NCBI GenBank assembly: GCA_028023455.1 | Contig: JAQFVV010000023.1 | Coordinates: forward strand, 2,473,501-2,537,500 | DNA length: 64,000 nt | Reading direction: 5' to 3' | Source of the DNA: Epiperipatus broadwayi | Taxonomy: Eukaryota; Onychophora; Udeonychophora; Euonychophora; Peripatidae | Shown: positions 26,741 through 38,239 of the stretch, in pieces | Layout: every line of letters starts with the position of its first letter | Position numbering within the stretch: the stretch's first letter is position 1 | Made by a program: the position numbers and the translations under genes | Notes under the pieces: model-generated | What the model was told of the DNA's origin: nothing | The model's database searches: none | The model's input: only the letters and a program-made list of their open reading frames with translations

Positions 26741-27039
26741 TTATCTGTACTCATATATATTGGTACTTCCAGCTAAACTGATAGAAAGAATGAATTGACA
26801 GGACTGTGCCAATTTGAAATAGAAAAATGAATTAAGAGATTTAAGTAAAAGCTTTATCATTATGCCCATAATAACCGAAAATTCAATATATATATGTGAG
26901 AGACAACTCTTTCTCACTCTCTCTTTTTTTAAATGATTAATAATAATAAAAATAATATATTTCTAATTATCGGAAATATCAGAATGAATTAATTCAATAA
27001 TAAAACATTTTTAAAAGAAACTTATGTAGGCGTTTTCAT

Positions 27040-27260
27040 CTTCTCCAGACTGGGTTTGAGTGGGCTACAATTCAACTAGCTGTGTGGTGAGGATTTCATC
27101 TCATTCAGGCATAAGCAAGGCAGCTGTTGTCATCATCGTGGCCAGCTGGAACTGGCATGATCACATCTTGGTGATTGGGACAGAGAAAAAATGGGTGCAC
27201 CGGCTGGTTGTCTATCCCACAGTCATTTTACTGGACTCTCTGGTAGATTGCTTAATATTT
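27040..27260. other. Locally GC-richer patch of unknown origin
   Basis: This stretch is close to half G+C in a roughly one-quarter G+C neighbourhood. It has a plus-strand frame open from 27,060 to 27,278 (72 residues), but no motif I recognise on either strand. It could be a downstream piece of the LINE fragment at 26.2-26.7 kb, another repeat, or an exon remnant. Confidence 0.35.
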
Positions 27261-27278
27261 TCCTCTTTTTGTATATGA

Positions 27279-28490
27279 TAATAATTTTTATTAAATGTTC
27301 ATTCACTATCTTGACTGGTTCATTAAATCCTTAAGAAATCAAGAATTCTTAAAAGAACTGTATAATGGATTTCTTAGAAAATATCAGCAGTGGTCTTGTC
27401 CATAAATTAATCTCTAAGTAGCTGGTTGATTGAAGAATTCCAGAACCAAAGTAGTGAGCTATTTGAATGCCCAAGAAAGAATGAATCCCACAGCACTGAC
27501 TAAAACCTGTCAACCCACTCATAAGAACCAATTCAGATACCCCGTCTGAGAAGTATGAATCAGCCAACTATTTTAATTTAGCTTATCATATAGATTATAC
27601 ACATTCCTTATGATTTTTCTGATCAAATTCTACATTTTAGGGTTTGCTATGTTTGGTTTCCATCTTGAATACTCAGACCACTTCATTACAGCTATTATTA
27701 TTCAAAAGAATTTTTTAATTTTTTATAAAATAAAAAAAAAGATAAGATTTTAATTATAATATTGATTATCAAACATTTTGCTTTTGGTCAGATTTTTGCC
27801 AAAGCAATTAACATTCTTTGCTTACAGAATAAAATTAGTTTTTAGAAAAGTAATTAAAAAAAAAGAAAAATATATATACAAGTATGTTGGAACAATTGCT
27901 TTAATTATTTATTTCACTAATATGTTCCAACATTTGATCCATTTGTCCAATAAAGCCTACCTTTCTCTATTTGAATTTTTCAGAGAAAAGCAAACTACAT
28001 AAAATAACATGTCATAAAAATATACAAAAAATAAAAATACATGATTTTATTATATGTGTACAATATTTCTGTAAAATTTCATGTTACTTTAAATTGGTGT
28101 GTGTGGGTATTTTAATGCTCAGAACTTCCATATTTTAATATAGCACATTTATGTATTTGTTGTGCTTAATATCTACAGATTTATATGTGTATCTGCTGTA
28201 ATTTTCTTTACAGCAGACTTTGTGTAAGGCCATTTGATAATGCCTGGCACAATATAGAGATGTTTTTTATCTAATTTATTGTATGGAAGTCAAACATGGC
28301 CACCATGTTGAAACAATATAAAGGCATTAGAAAAGTTTTATTTAAAAATATACTGTAAAATTGTAAAAATACAATGGCAAGATCAGAAAACCAAACAACT
28401 TGTTCTTCAGTTTTCTGGATATAATACTACTAATTCTATTATTATAAAATCACATATGTATTAGAATGGACATGTAAAATGAATGAACAA
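27279..28490. other. AT-rich intergenic sequence
   Basis: Nothing recognisable was found. Short open frames here are not supported by any motif. Confidence 0.5.
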
Positions 28491-28492
28491 TG

Positions 28493-29561
28493 AAAGTTTG
28501 GTAGTTGTTAAGTAGCCACTGTACATCATATGGTGGCACTGTTTCTGTGCAAAAACACAGAAATATGCCATTTATGTGGCAAACCAATGATGTATAGAAC
28601 AATTCTGTTCATATTAGCTGTTAGCAGGCCTAGATGGTGTTGCACATAAATATTATGGCATGCTGATGTGCTTCATGATCCTACACAAATAGCACACACT
28701 TCACATATAGCTACCATATGATGTGAGGTTCTATGTAATTCAACTAGCCATAATTGTTTTAATGTGCATTCAAAGTAGTGATGTTACACCCTATCTGACA
28801 TACTATTACATAGCAATAATTGTAAGCCTGGCCCCTTGCTTCACTATATATCTTGGAAGTGAAAATAATTTCAAAAGAGTAGGGCCAAACACCATTTCCC
28901 AAAACTCATGTGAATAGGCATATTTTCATGAGAACAACTATGAGACAAATTATAAGCTTGGTTTGATGAGAGCACAATCCTTCTGATTGGCAAAACCATC
29001 ATTCCCACCCCCTGCACATTCCAGTGCTATGCGCTGAAATTTAATGGAATTTAATTTAATTCAGGCTGATTAATTTGTTAATCAAGTGTTTTTTTTGTTT
29101 AAATGTTTAATTTACCATTAGAAGAAAAATGTACATTAATAAACAAAAAGAAAAGTGTTTTGTTTTTGGTGTTTAATGTAGAATGCTAAGAATAACATAA
29201 ACTTGTGTGAGGTTGAACATTGTTTTGGAAATCATAAACTTGGTTGAATCAGAGTAATGCATCTTTTGTATGATTCTTCAAATCTGCAAACTATTGGCCA
29301 CCCCCACCCCGCACATTTCAGTGCTACATGCTGCAATTTAATTGCATGAAATTTAATTTCAGGTTGATTAGTTTGTTAATCAAGTGTTTTTTTGTTTAAA
29401 CATTTCATTAACTATTAGAAAATTAACATACATTTTTTTTAAAATAAAAAAAAGGCATTTTGTTTGGTCCTGGCCAGGAAATATTATATTAAAACGTTTT
29501 GGCACAGAAACAGCATAACCACATGATATACAGTGGCAAATTACCAATTACCAAAAGTTTT
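28493..29561. mobile_element. 1.07-kb non-autonomous DNA-element candidate with about 60-bp inverted ends
   Basis: The left arm (28,493-28,551) includes GCCACTGTACATCATATGG and CTGTTTCTGTGC. The right arm (29,501-29,561) carries the reverse complement with substitutions (GGCACAGAAACAG, ACATGATATACAGTGGC), and the similarity continues outward through GTTTGGTA/TACCAAAAG. Inside, about 28,930-29,120 and 29,210-29,420 are diverged direct repeats (both with GCACATT(C/T)CAGTGCTA and TTGTTAATCAAGTG). There is no transposase. I could not settle a target duplication, so the superfamily is open; CAGTGGC ends recall hAT elements. Confidence 0.6.
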
Positions 29562-29797
29562 CCTGAAGTGGTGTTTTATGGTGAACTTGAGGATGATTTT
29601 TGTGAGGAAAGTAGACCTGATTATGATATAATGAATATCTCAAAGACATTATAAAGTAGATGTAATGTCAATTGTTCCCTCAAGAAGTATAATAACTAAT
29701 CATTCTTATTGCATTGCCAAATAAAAACCAAACAATTTACTAAAAATATTAAACAGAATGTGAAGAAGTAGTAATGTCTAAATTTCTAAATGTGTCC

Positions 29798-30075
29798 TAT
29801 AATACTAAATCATCCATGCACTTTACTACTGTTACACAATGCTTTATTTACCACTCTCTTTTACAGTTTACAGTTTTGATTGTCCCAGCAATCTTCTTCA
29901 GAACTTTTATATCTCCTAACTTCAACCGCTAAATTTGAATTTAGCACTTGAAGTTAGGAGATATAAAAGTTCTAAAGAAGATTGCTGGGGCAGTCAAAAC
30001 TGTAAATTGTAAAAGAGGGTAGTAAATAGAGCATTGTGTAAAAGTAGTAAAGTGCATGGATGATTTAGTATTATA
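29798..30075. mobile_element. Foldback element 1: 138-bp arms, near-perfect palindrome
   Basis: The arms 29,798-29,935 and 29,938-30,075 are reverse complements with few mismatches, and the centre is GCTAAATT-TG-AATTTAGC. The ends read TATAATACTAAATCATCC against its complement, with TA/TATA on both sides, compatible with a TA target duplication. Each arm carries, on opposite strands, CTGAAGAAGATTGCTGGG or a decayed form followed by AAAACTGTAAA. This relates it to foldback element 2 at 41.7 kb. Confidence 0.8.
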
Positions 30076-30238
30076 TGATGTCAATTGCTTCTATTGGGAA
30101 GATATGACCAAGACTAGAGCACACTAGAGAACTATTATTAGACATAATTTTGAAGTATTTTAGAAAGAGAAGTTTTTTGCTGAAGAAATTAAAAGATAGC
30201 ATCTTAATGTATCAATTAAACACAAAATGAATTAGCAC

Positions 30239-30291
<53 letters not shown>
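30239..30291. repeat. (AT)n at the left edge of solo LTR D
   Basis: A pure AT tract of about 26 units ends where TGTGCCAA begins. Confidence 0.9.
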
Positions 30292-30294
<3 letters not shown>

Positions 30295-31912
30295 GCCAAG
30301 GCCAAATTGGCACATGTATATAAAATAATTTTGTCTAAAAAAAATTATTAAAATAAAAATCTTTCGTAAAAGAGTTTGAAATAAAAGTTGGAAAATAATT
30401 GATTAAAAGTGGGAAAGGGGTTTTCTTTAGAAAGTTAAACTAAAAGTTTTATAAAAGGAAGTAAAGTTTTCCTAATTAGTATTCGTAAAAATAAATAATT
30501 TAAAGTTTAAAAAATATAAATCTCTTTTCATTCCAGTTTATTAGAATAAATGCGTATATATGTGCGATGGTAAATAAAAATAAATGTAAGCTTGTTAATA
30601 AGAGATATAATAAATGCATGTTAAAATCATATTGAAAAACACATGAAAATAAATATTGAAATGAAATGTATTTAAAAACACAGTGGTGAGCTACTAATTA
30701 AAGATATAAAAACAACACATTTATGAAGGCTACTACTGATTAAACAATCTTTAAAAACACGTTTATCAAAAGATTATCAATGAAATTTCAACAACATACA
30801 TTGCTGGAGGATATTAAAACAAAAACACTTTGCATATATAAATAGCCAGATTTTTATCAGATGTCAGTTTCAGCCTAGTTTCCAGTGACAGTCTTGTTTC
30901 AGTTCAGAGAACAGTGCAGTTTATATTATGTATCCAGAAACAGAAATGCAGTGTTGAGCAGCTTTTGGGAATATACACTCTTACTTCAGCCCTTTAGTCC
31001 AACAAGATCATCAAAACCTGCCTGTGAAATAATGTCTGCATAACAGCTCAGAAATCCTCCATCAATGTTCAACTGTCTCCAAGAATAAAACCAATGGATT
31101 AGCATCAAATCTACTCAAGAAATGTCAAATCTAACCGGTTAGATATACTTCGTCAGAAGCAGCCAACAACAAGCAATATTTACATTCCAAAAATCCTAGG
31201 TAAAACATTTTATTATTCTCATTTATATATAGTAGCCACTGCTGTAATTCGTAAATCCTACAGAGACAAGTAATTTGAACTCTTAAGCATGCATAAAATG
31301 AACTATTGATGTGCGTGTTTGTGAATGTGAGATAATTTATCGATGTCAAATATTATTTATGCTTTTCATAAGATATATATTATAATGTGTTAATTTAAAA
31401 TGTGCGTGTGTTATATTAGTAAAAAAAATTATAAAGATGTTTAAATTTAGTAAATTAATGTTAGTTAATAAATTGTTTTTAAAATTAAACTTTATTTGTT
31501 GGTCAATTCTTTTTGTCAATTTCTTTTTATCCATCTCTTTTGACCAATTCTTTTTCCTATATTTTATTATTGATTAGAATTAGACAGGGCTAGTTTTGGG
31601 ATCATTTTGAGTGCTGGATTATGAGCCTACTGACCAAATACATTAGTCTGAGACTATCTAGCACCCAGGATTTACTCTGAAACAAATAAAGTGTTTGGAT
31701 AGTAGGGGTTTGAATCTAGCAGCTGAGGTGGGCCATTGTTGATAGTTAAAGCTATCAATAATATCTCCCGTTTTGCTCGAACGTGCTGGTTTGTTCACGT
31801 AACATTTATAATTAAATAAGGTTATAAATGTATTATGAAGAAGTTTGAAACCAGCCAAAACATATATACGTGTAAGTTAAGTTGGTTGGTTTCAGCGGAA
31901 CAATCTGGTACA
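30292..31912 (+). mobile_element. Solo LTR D, 1.62 kb, in an (AT)n tract
   Basis: It starts TG and forms at once an 8-bp hairpin, TGTGCCAA and TTGGCACA with a 7-nt loop. It ends CAATCTGGTACA at 31,912, the same end motif as elements B (CTGGTACA) and C (CTGGTGACA). (AT)n lies directly on both sides. A strong TATA box sits 543 bp from the start. No internal region or second LTR is present, so recombination between LTRs is the likely origin. The frame at 31,658-31,858 on the minus strand is inside this LTR and has no recognisable domain. Calling it an LTR rests on this combined structure and not on a second copy in the window. Confidence 0.7.
30835..30845 (+). promoter_or_regulatory. TATA box of solo LTR D
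   Basis: TATATAAATAG, followed about 30 bp later by a sequence locally richer in G and C (from about 30,862), as expected of a Pol II LTR promoter. Confidence 0.5.
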
Positions 31913-31924
31913 ATATATATATAT
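31913..31924. repeat. (AT)n at the right edge of solo LTR D
   Basis: AT dinucleotides directly follow the LTR end CA and match the left-side tract. Confidence 0.8.
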
Positions 31925-31925
31925 A

Positions 31926-33488
31926 GTTCACAGATTACTTTGTATAGTCATTATAAAAAGTCATTTCTAAAGTAGTTTTTTTCCTTTCCTTTTTTTTGAG
32001 TTATAATGGTCATATTCCTTTACAAGTGGCTATTATAATTATTATATATAAAGATTGTTGTATTTATAATAGTTATCTAATAATTCAATTAATAATAAAT
32101 CATTATAGTATATAATATTTCATTTCTAAACAAAATCCAGATAATATATAGATGTAAATCAAAATACCATAATTTTTCCAAAATTATTTTTTAAATGTTT
32201 TTAAAGTTATAGATTAAGAAAATTATATCTCAAAATTAATGGTCATTATCTGAGTCATCTTACAGGTAATCTCACTAATGATATTTACCTTTTTGAAACA
32301 ATAGTTCTAACCTGTTTGATGTGCTATTACTAACAGTTGAATGTATTTGGAATATTTAAATAAAGTTAAATCTTTCTAAAGACATTCAATACTCATATTA
32401 GATGATGGAAACAGTCCACTATATAAAATACAAGAGTTTGATATCTTGTAATTCAAATTTATAAATTGTATTTAATCCATTTAAAGAGAGTGTTGAAACT
32501 AAGTTTTAGTATAATGAAAGTAATAGTTATCATATTTGATTTGCATAAAAATATTGAAACAATCGAAAAAATAAACAAATAAAATAAATGGATAGTAAAA
32601 TGTTTAATGACCTACCATCTTAAGCAAAAAAGTGAGGGAAAATAGACATGATCTTTTTTTCAGTCAACTTTAAGATTACATTTATGTATATAAATCATTT
32701 AATTCAAAAGCAATAAATTTGACAAGTTTAAATAAAAATATTGTAAATAAAAACATGATAATAACAAAGTGAAATATAGAAAAATTAGCTTCAACTGAAA
32801 TTAGAATGATTGATATTAGTGTACAAAAAATTCTATGGATATATATATATATAGAACTAGAACAATAATAACTAGATTAGAGTAATCTTAAATATATATC
32901 AAAAAAGAAATGAAAAAATAATAACCATAATTAGATAAGATTAAATTTGAAAGAGAATGATGAGTTTTTCTGATTTTATAAAAAAAATAATTTGCAATAT
33001 GTATTTGCATATATAGGAAAACAACTATTAATCAAAAATTTCTGTTATTGAATTTTTAAAAATAGACCTCTATCCTCCCATTTTAAACAGACTCTAATAA
33101 AATTGTAAATAAATATTATTTTCTAAAAATGCTAAAGATGTTGAATAACATATTTTTTCTTCTTTAATAAATTAAACTTTAAAAAAAATTAATTATAGTA
33201 GTAATCATAAATTAAGATAAAACAAATTGGCAGCTCACTCTAATTAGGTTTATTAATTTGTAAGCATTTTATTTATAAATACACAAAGTCATTAGAAGTT
33301 TTTGAATAATAGATTTTTGAATAAATGTTACTCTACCTGTGAACTATAATTTTTTTTCAAAAATAAGGATAAAGTATTTTAATTAGGCAACAGATAGTTT
33401 AACCAAATAATAATACTCAGTCATTATTAATGATAGTTTGCTGTTAGTTTCCACTCCTTCAAGGATGCATTGCCTTGTTATTAGAAAG

Positions 33489-33493
<5 letters not shown>
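31926..33493. other. AT-rich intergenic sequence
   Basis: No gene or repeat structure was recognised. Confidence 0.5.

Positions 33494-33564
<71 letters not shown>
33494..33564. repeat. (AT)n microsatellite
   Basis: About 35 uninterrupted AT units. No LTR edge is seen on either side. Confidence 0.9.
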
Positions 33565-33571
<7 letters not shown>

Positions 33572-33631
33572 CATTTACCTTTAAACATGCATCTCACTAG
33601 TTGAAAATCAAATATAAAAAACCAATGCTGT

Positions 33632-34125
33632 ATATTTCAACAGCATTACCTCTATTTAGATACACAAAATTTGAATCAAGCAGCATTGGTAAAAGATAAC
33701 CTCTTACTTATTAAACTGCCATGCTAAGTATATTGATTTTAAAGTTATTCTAAACATGAAGTGTGAATTTAATAACTTCAAACATAACTATATAAGAATA
33801 TAATTATAGTATACTGCTATTTGAAACTGTAATATAGTAAATGAATACAAATAAATGGTAAAATATTTCAGTAGTGCTATAAGTGTATAGAAACATAAAA
33901 TCTGAATCAAGTAGCATAGGTAAAAAGTAACCTATTACCTATGAATCTTTAAGTTGATAAGTATATTGATTTTAAGATTGTTGTAAACATAAAGGATAAA
34001 TTTAGTCTTGAAATCAATATATTTATGAGCTAACAGTTTAATAGGTAAGTGATTGCTTACTTACGCTGCTTCATTCAAGCTTCGGGTTTCTAAATACAAG
34101 TAGCATTACTGAAATATTTATTTAC
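33632..34125. repeat. Cluster of three tRNA-like SINE-type repeats, two on one strand and one opposite
   Basis: Copies at 33,632-33,760 and 33,863-34,000 share GAATCAAG(C/T)AGCAT and TAAGTATATTGATTTTAA. The third (34,015-34,125) is in the opposite orientation. On the strand with tRNA-like features one reads GGCAGTTTAATAAGTAAGAG and then TTGATTCAAATTTTG, loosely resembling A and B boxes. Strong divergence indicates old copies. Confidence 0.5.
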
Positions 34126-34191
34126 GATATATATGTACATACCTATATAAATTCACACATACATAAATAAATGCATATATACATACAAAAC

Positions 34192-34258
34192 TCTTGTAGC
34201 ATATTGGTTAATTATTTGCTCGTTATGCTCTTAAACTAGGCCTCGATATAATTTTTTT
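34192..34258 (+). repeat. tRNA-like remnant
   Basis: TAGCATATTGGTTAA fits a Pol III A box (TRGCNNAGYNGG) except for one base, and GGCCTCGATAT is a weak B box about 40 nt on. A T-run follows. It is too degraded to be a tRNA gene. Confidence 0.35.
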
Positions 34259-35431
34259 TCCTAGGTAACTAATCTATAATCAACACAGCAAACTATCTAC
34301 TATTTTTGATAAATGAGTATTTAGTTATTATTATTAAGTATATAAAACAGTGAAGTATTAAAATCTTTATTACCCCCCACAACTAGTTAGCCATAGTAAG
34401 GATTGTTTTCTTCATTAGTCTTCCAAAGAAAGCTACTGGAGAAACCATTGCACCTGTTAGTCGGTTATTTGAATTTTTTTTTTTTTTTATCTTTAAATAT
34501 ATATAGTACATATAACAATTTTTATTACATTTAAACCTAGTTTTATTACATGAGTTTTTATTTTTATATTAGACTTTATGAGAAAATTATATCTAACATT
34601 TCAGTTTATTGTATTTTTTTTCTTTGCAAAACAGATATTATTTTGAAATATTTAGAATATATTTTATTGTTTCTGCGGCTTCTTTTTTAATGGATTTGTT
34701 AAATAAATTTTATTTTAATTCTTATTTTGATTAAATAAAATTTAGATGAACATTTTAAATATTAAAATTTGATTATAGCTTTATCTAATTATTTATAAAG
34801 AATTCTAAATTCATTTTAATTTGAAGTCAATTTATTGCAATATTGAATTTTTGTTTAACTATTTCTATACAAAAAAAATTCTAATTGGGCTTCTTTCAAG
34901 ATAATAACAACAAATCGACAACCATCAATATTTTAAACGACGTTCTTCTTCCTGTAGAAAAATTAATTTTTACGTGTAGCAAGGCATATTGTATAACAAA
35001 CATGAAATAGTGAAAATGATCTGGTTTGTCTTTTAGCACAGTTCCCGGAATGCTGGCTCCAGAATAATGAAGAAAACTGAATGTAATAATTTTCAATAAT
35101 AAAGCATTAGTAACTTTTCAGGAAGCAATAAAATAATTTTAAAAGCGCGTAATTAAACCGGAGAAAAATAAATCTCTAACTTTTAAAAATAAAATAAACC
35201 CTGTTTGTCAAAGAATTAGCTAGATTTTATGTACTATATATAATGAAAATATATCATCTATAACACACATGTGAACAAACTGAAAACTTCAGTTACAAGT
35301 CTGTTATTGAATCTTAAAAGCAGTGAGTAATTGTCTTAAAAACTTAGTTTCACTAAAAATACCTAATTCTTCAAAGCTGCACATATATATGGTGATCACA
35401 TTCCTATGTTAATATGTATTTTAAAAAGGGT
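34259..35431. other. AT-rich intergenic sequence
   Basis: Nothing was recognised. Confidence 0.5.
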
Positions 35432-35446
35432 AAAAAATTTAAAGAT

Positions 35447-35550
35447 GCCTTGCATTGGTGGTCGAGAGGTCAGCGCGACTGCCTTGCACTTGCAGGCAGT
35501 TTCCGGGTTGCAGGTTCGCGTCCCGGCCGATGCTATGACACTTAAAAAAA
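35447..35550 (+). mobile_element. tRNA-Val-like SINE, copy 4
   Basis: The body TTGGTGGTCGAGAGGTCAGC, GACTGCCTTGCACTTGCAGG (with a small internal duplication in the anticodon arm), CGTCCCGGCCGATGCTATGA ends in an A-run. Its flanks share AAAAAATTTAAAGAT at 35,432-35,446 and 35,551-35,565, so the target duplication is about 9-15 bp, with the A-run making the edge ambiguous. Confidence 0.85.
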
Positions 35551-35565
35551 AAAAAATTTAAAGAT

Positions 35566-36474
35566 CTAACATTCACAAAGTGTATCATGAATATGCTACT
35601 ATAAATATGATATAGTTAATTAGTCAGCTTTTTTTGATTGAATAGATCCTGCATAGTCGATGTTATTTTTTTGTCAGTAGATAATTTATAAATAGTTATT
35701 AGATATTAAAATTTAATGATATTGTTAAAATAAGTACTCTTGTCATTCTTACATATTTAATTCTTCTTTATTACTTTAAAGATAATATTATACAGAATGT
35801 ATTATCATTACATCTTTTATCCTTTGAAATACAATATATGCTACTACAATATTAAGGTTATAGTCACAAATATATTGGAAAATTGATTGTTAGAGTTCTA
35901 GGACAGTTACCCTGCTCCTTTGAGACTTAGGTGCTGGAAAATATAGAATTATGAATTGCTGCTTTTCTTGGAAATTTAGAGACTGGGGATCTTGAAGGAC
36001 TATGTTAACTGGATCATGATAAACAATAAAAAAATATGAAAATTGAAAAGTGAGTTGGGACAATGCCTGAGAAAGAACACTTCAGAAGTTGCATGAAAAC
36101 ATTGCATCCTCAAGCCAACAACAAAACCCTTTATGTATCATCAAAAGTGAAAGTATATATAAATAAATTTCAACAGTCATAAACTCAATCTAATCTTAAT
36201 CAACTTTAAATGTAAACTTCTTAAATAAACATTAATACTTCTATTTTATAATGTATAATCAAATTGTAACAATCATTTTCTGTACTTTTATCAAATTTTA
36301 CAATAATATGTTTTAAATAAATTCTGCATCAAAATACAGATTTGTATTTCAGGTGCATTTCTGAGATTCAACTTTTGTAGTCATTGACCACCAGAACCTG
36401 ATCATTATTGGGCCACATATTGGGTACCAATTGTAACTGTATAAATAATAGGGGGTTAATAAGAGAGAATCTGT
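35566..36474. other. AT-rich intergenic sequence
   Basis: No gene was seen. A partial copy of the ACCAATTGTAAC motif of the next feature lies at 36,426-36,437. Confidence 0.45.
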
Positions 36475-36939
36475 TGTTACAATATTCCTCACCTGGGTCA
36501 CCAATTGTAACAATACACCACTCTAGGGCTGAATTATGAGGAGATGGAAAACCATCATCATCCCTAAATAAACAAAATAATAAAATTAAATATAAAAGGG
36601 ATGAGTATGAGAGAGCAGTACAGAACTAATTATAAATTCACCAGGATTAAGCAAAAGTAATAATCATTCATAATGATCAGCAATAAAAGTATATCAACAG
36701 TCAATCTTACTGAAAGTGGTCCACTATAGCCACCATGAAACCTAGGTCAGGAATACAAACAATAATTATCTGAATGCACATACTTAGGTGATACTCCATC
36801 AAAATACAACCATAAGTCAAATAATGTTGAGATACTAAAGACATCCTGACAATCACCAATAATTTGCCACTTAGCACCATTAATATACTGGCCAACTTTC
36901 AAATTATTTTTAATGCAGCTATGTAGCCAACTGGTTACA
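36475..36939 (+). mobile_element. Possible short LTR-like sequence E
   Basis: It begins TGTTACAA and closes a hairpin with TTGTAACA at 36,505-36,512. It ends CAACTGGTTACA followed by an AT-rich tract. Start hairpin and end motif match the LTR plan of elements A-D. It is only 465 bp, has no second copy in the window and no clear target duplication, so it may be a fragment or chance. Confidence 0.3.
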
Positions 36940-37071
36940 ATATATCTATATCTATATATAAACAATAAAATAATAAATATAATCCACAAAACTACTTTCA
37001 GTTAATTCCTTAACCTTCATCAACTGTCATTAAATTCAAAAAATTAACAAAAGCAAACACCAACTCAAATT

Positions 37072-37470
37072 CTATGAATAATGAATTTTAACATTAGCAG
37101 TTTGTCTATTAATTACATTCATTTTATCTCTATTTATTAATGTTGTCTTCTTAATTTTTCTTTTATTATTGTTTCTCTCTTTGTGAAGAATCTTAACACT
37201 TTCAATATCAAACTTAAATTTATATTTACATGTTCTTTCATGATCCAAGAAAACTGAAGCAGTCATTATTAACTCATTATTATTTTCACTTATCTGTAAC
37301 AATTCATACTCCTTTAATCTTTTTTCAATACTGCACCTAATTCACTTATATATGATAACATACATCCACAAAAAAATTAATAAACAACATTACTTTTCTG
37401 CTTGACAGGTATGACATTTTAGAATTATTCACTAACTTATTGATGTTACTTGTAACACAAAATGAAACAT
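37072..37470 (-). pseudogene. Penelope-like element GIY-YIG endonuclease remnant, left inverted copy
   Basis: The minus strand (37,072-37,302) reads FKFDIESVKILHKERNNNKR and then a KI..TTLINRDKMNVINRQT stretch. This resembles the C-terminal end of the GIY-YIG endonuclease of Penelope-like retroelements (pattern F-D-x-x-x-V-x-I-L-x-x-E-x-N-x-x-K-R, then I-N-x-x-x-x-x-I-N). The conserved GIY and YIG boxes upstream are not readable. A diverged copy in the opposite orientation follows at 37.7-38.1 kb. The family call is from memory of the motif pattern. Confidence 0.5.
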
Positions 37471-37479
37471 TAAACACAT

Positions 37480-37589
<110 letters not shown>

Positions 37590-37724
37590 AATTTATTTAA
37601 ATGTTTAAAATATATGGAATAAATATCCATTTTTTATTATCAATCTCCAAGTCTTTAAATCATTATAACTCTTTTTAAATTAATTGACATAAAATATTCC
37701 ATAATCTATTTAATCTTATAACCA

Positions 37725-38075
37725 ACTTTATTTTGTGTTACAAATAATGTTAATAAGTTAGTGAATAATTCTAAAAATAACAAACTTGTCAAGCAGAAAA
37801 GTAAGATAGGTGATCGAAGTACAGTATTGAAAAAAGATTAAAGGAGCATGAATTGTTACACAAGCATATGAAAAGTAGAATAATGATTTAATGACTGCTT
37901 CAGTTTTTTTGGATCATAAAAGAACATGAAAATATAAATTTAAGTTTGATATTGAAAGTGTTAAGATTATTTATGAAGAGAGAAACCACAATAGAAGAAA
38001 AATTGAGGAGGCAATTTTAAAAAATAGAGATAAAATGAATATAATTAATAGACATACACTAACATTAAAATTTGA
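37725..38075 (+). pseudogene. Penelope-like element GIY-YIG remnant, right inverted copy
   Basis: The plus strand shows KRLKEHELLHK, then after stops FKFDIESVKIIYEERNHNRR and KNRDKMNIINR, parallel to the left copy. A TGA interrupts it between the conserved pieces, and earlier frames have several stops. It is the reverse complement of 37,075-37,470 at roughly four in five bases by eye. Confidence 0.5.
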
Positions 38076-38186
38076 GATTTATGGGATTTGAGTTGATGAT
38101 ATTTGCTTGCATTATGTTTTGTAAATTTAGTGGCAGATGAGGAGGGTTAGGAATTAATCAAAAGTACTTCTGCAGATTTAATTACC

Positions 38187-38200
38187 ATTATATATATATA

Positions 38201-38235
<35 letters not shown>
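38187..38235. repeat. (AT)n(TTA)n microsatellite
   Basis: A short AT tract passes into about 13 TTA units. Confidence 0.85.
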
Positions 38236-38236
<1 letters not shown>

Positions 38237-38239
38237 AAT

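Noticed and set aside
33383-33574. Open frame of alternating I and Y (also 37,346-37,630)
   Set aside because: Translation of (AT)n tracts.
36707-36989. Two overlapping minus-strand frames (62 and 80 residues)
   Set aside because: They are in different frames, with no recognisable motif and no neighbours to support a gene.
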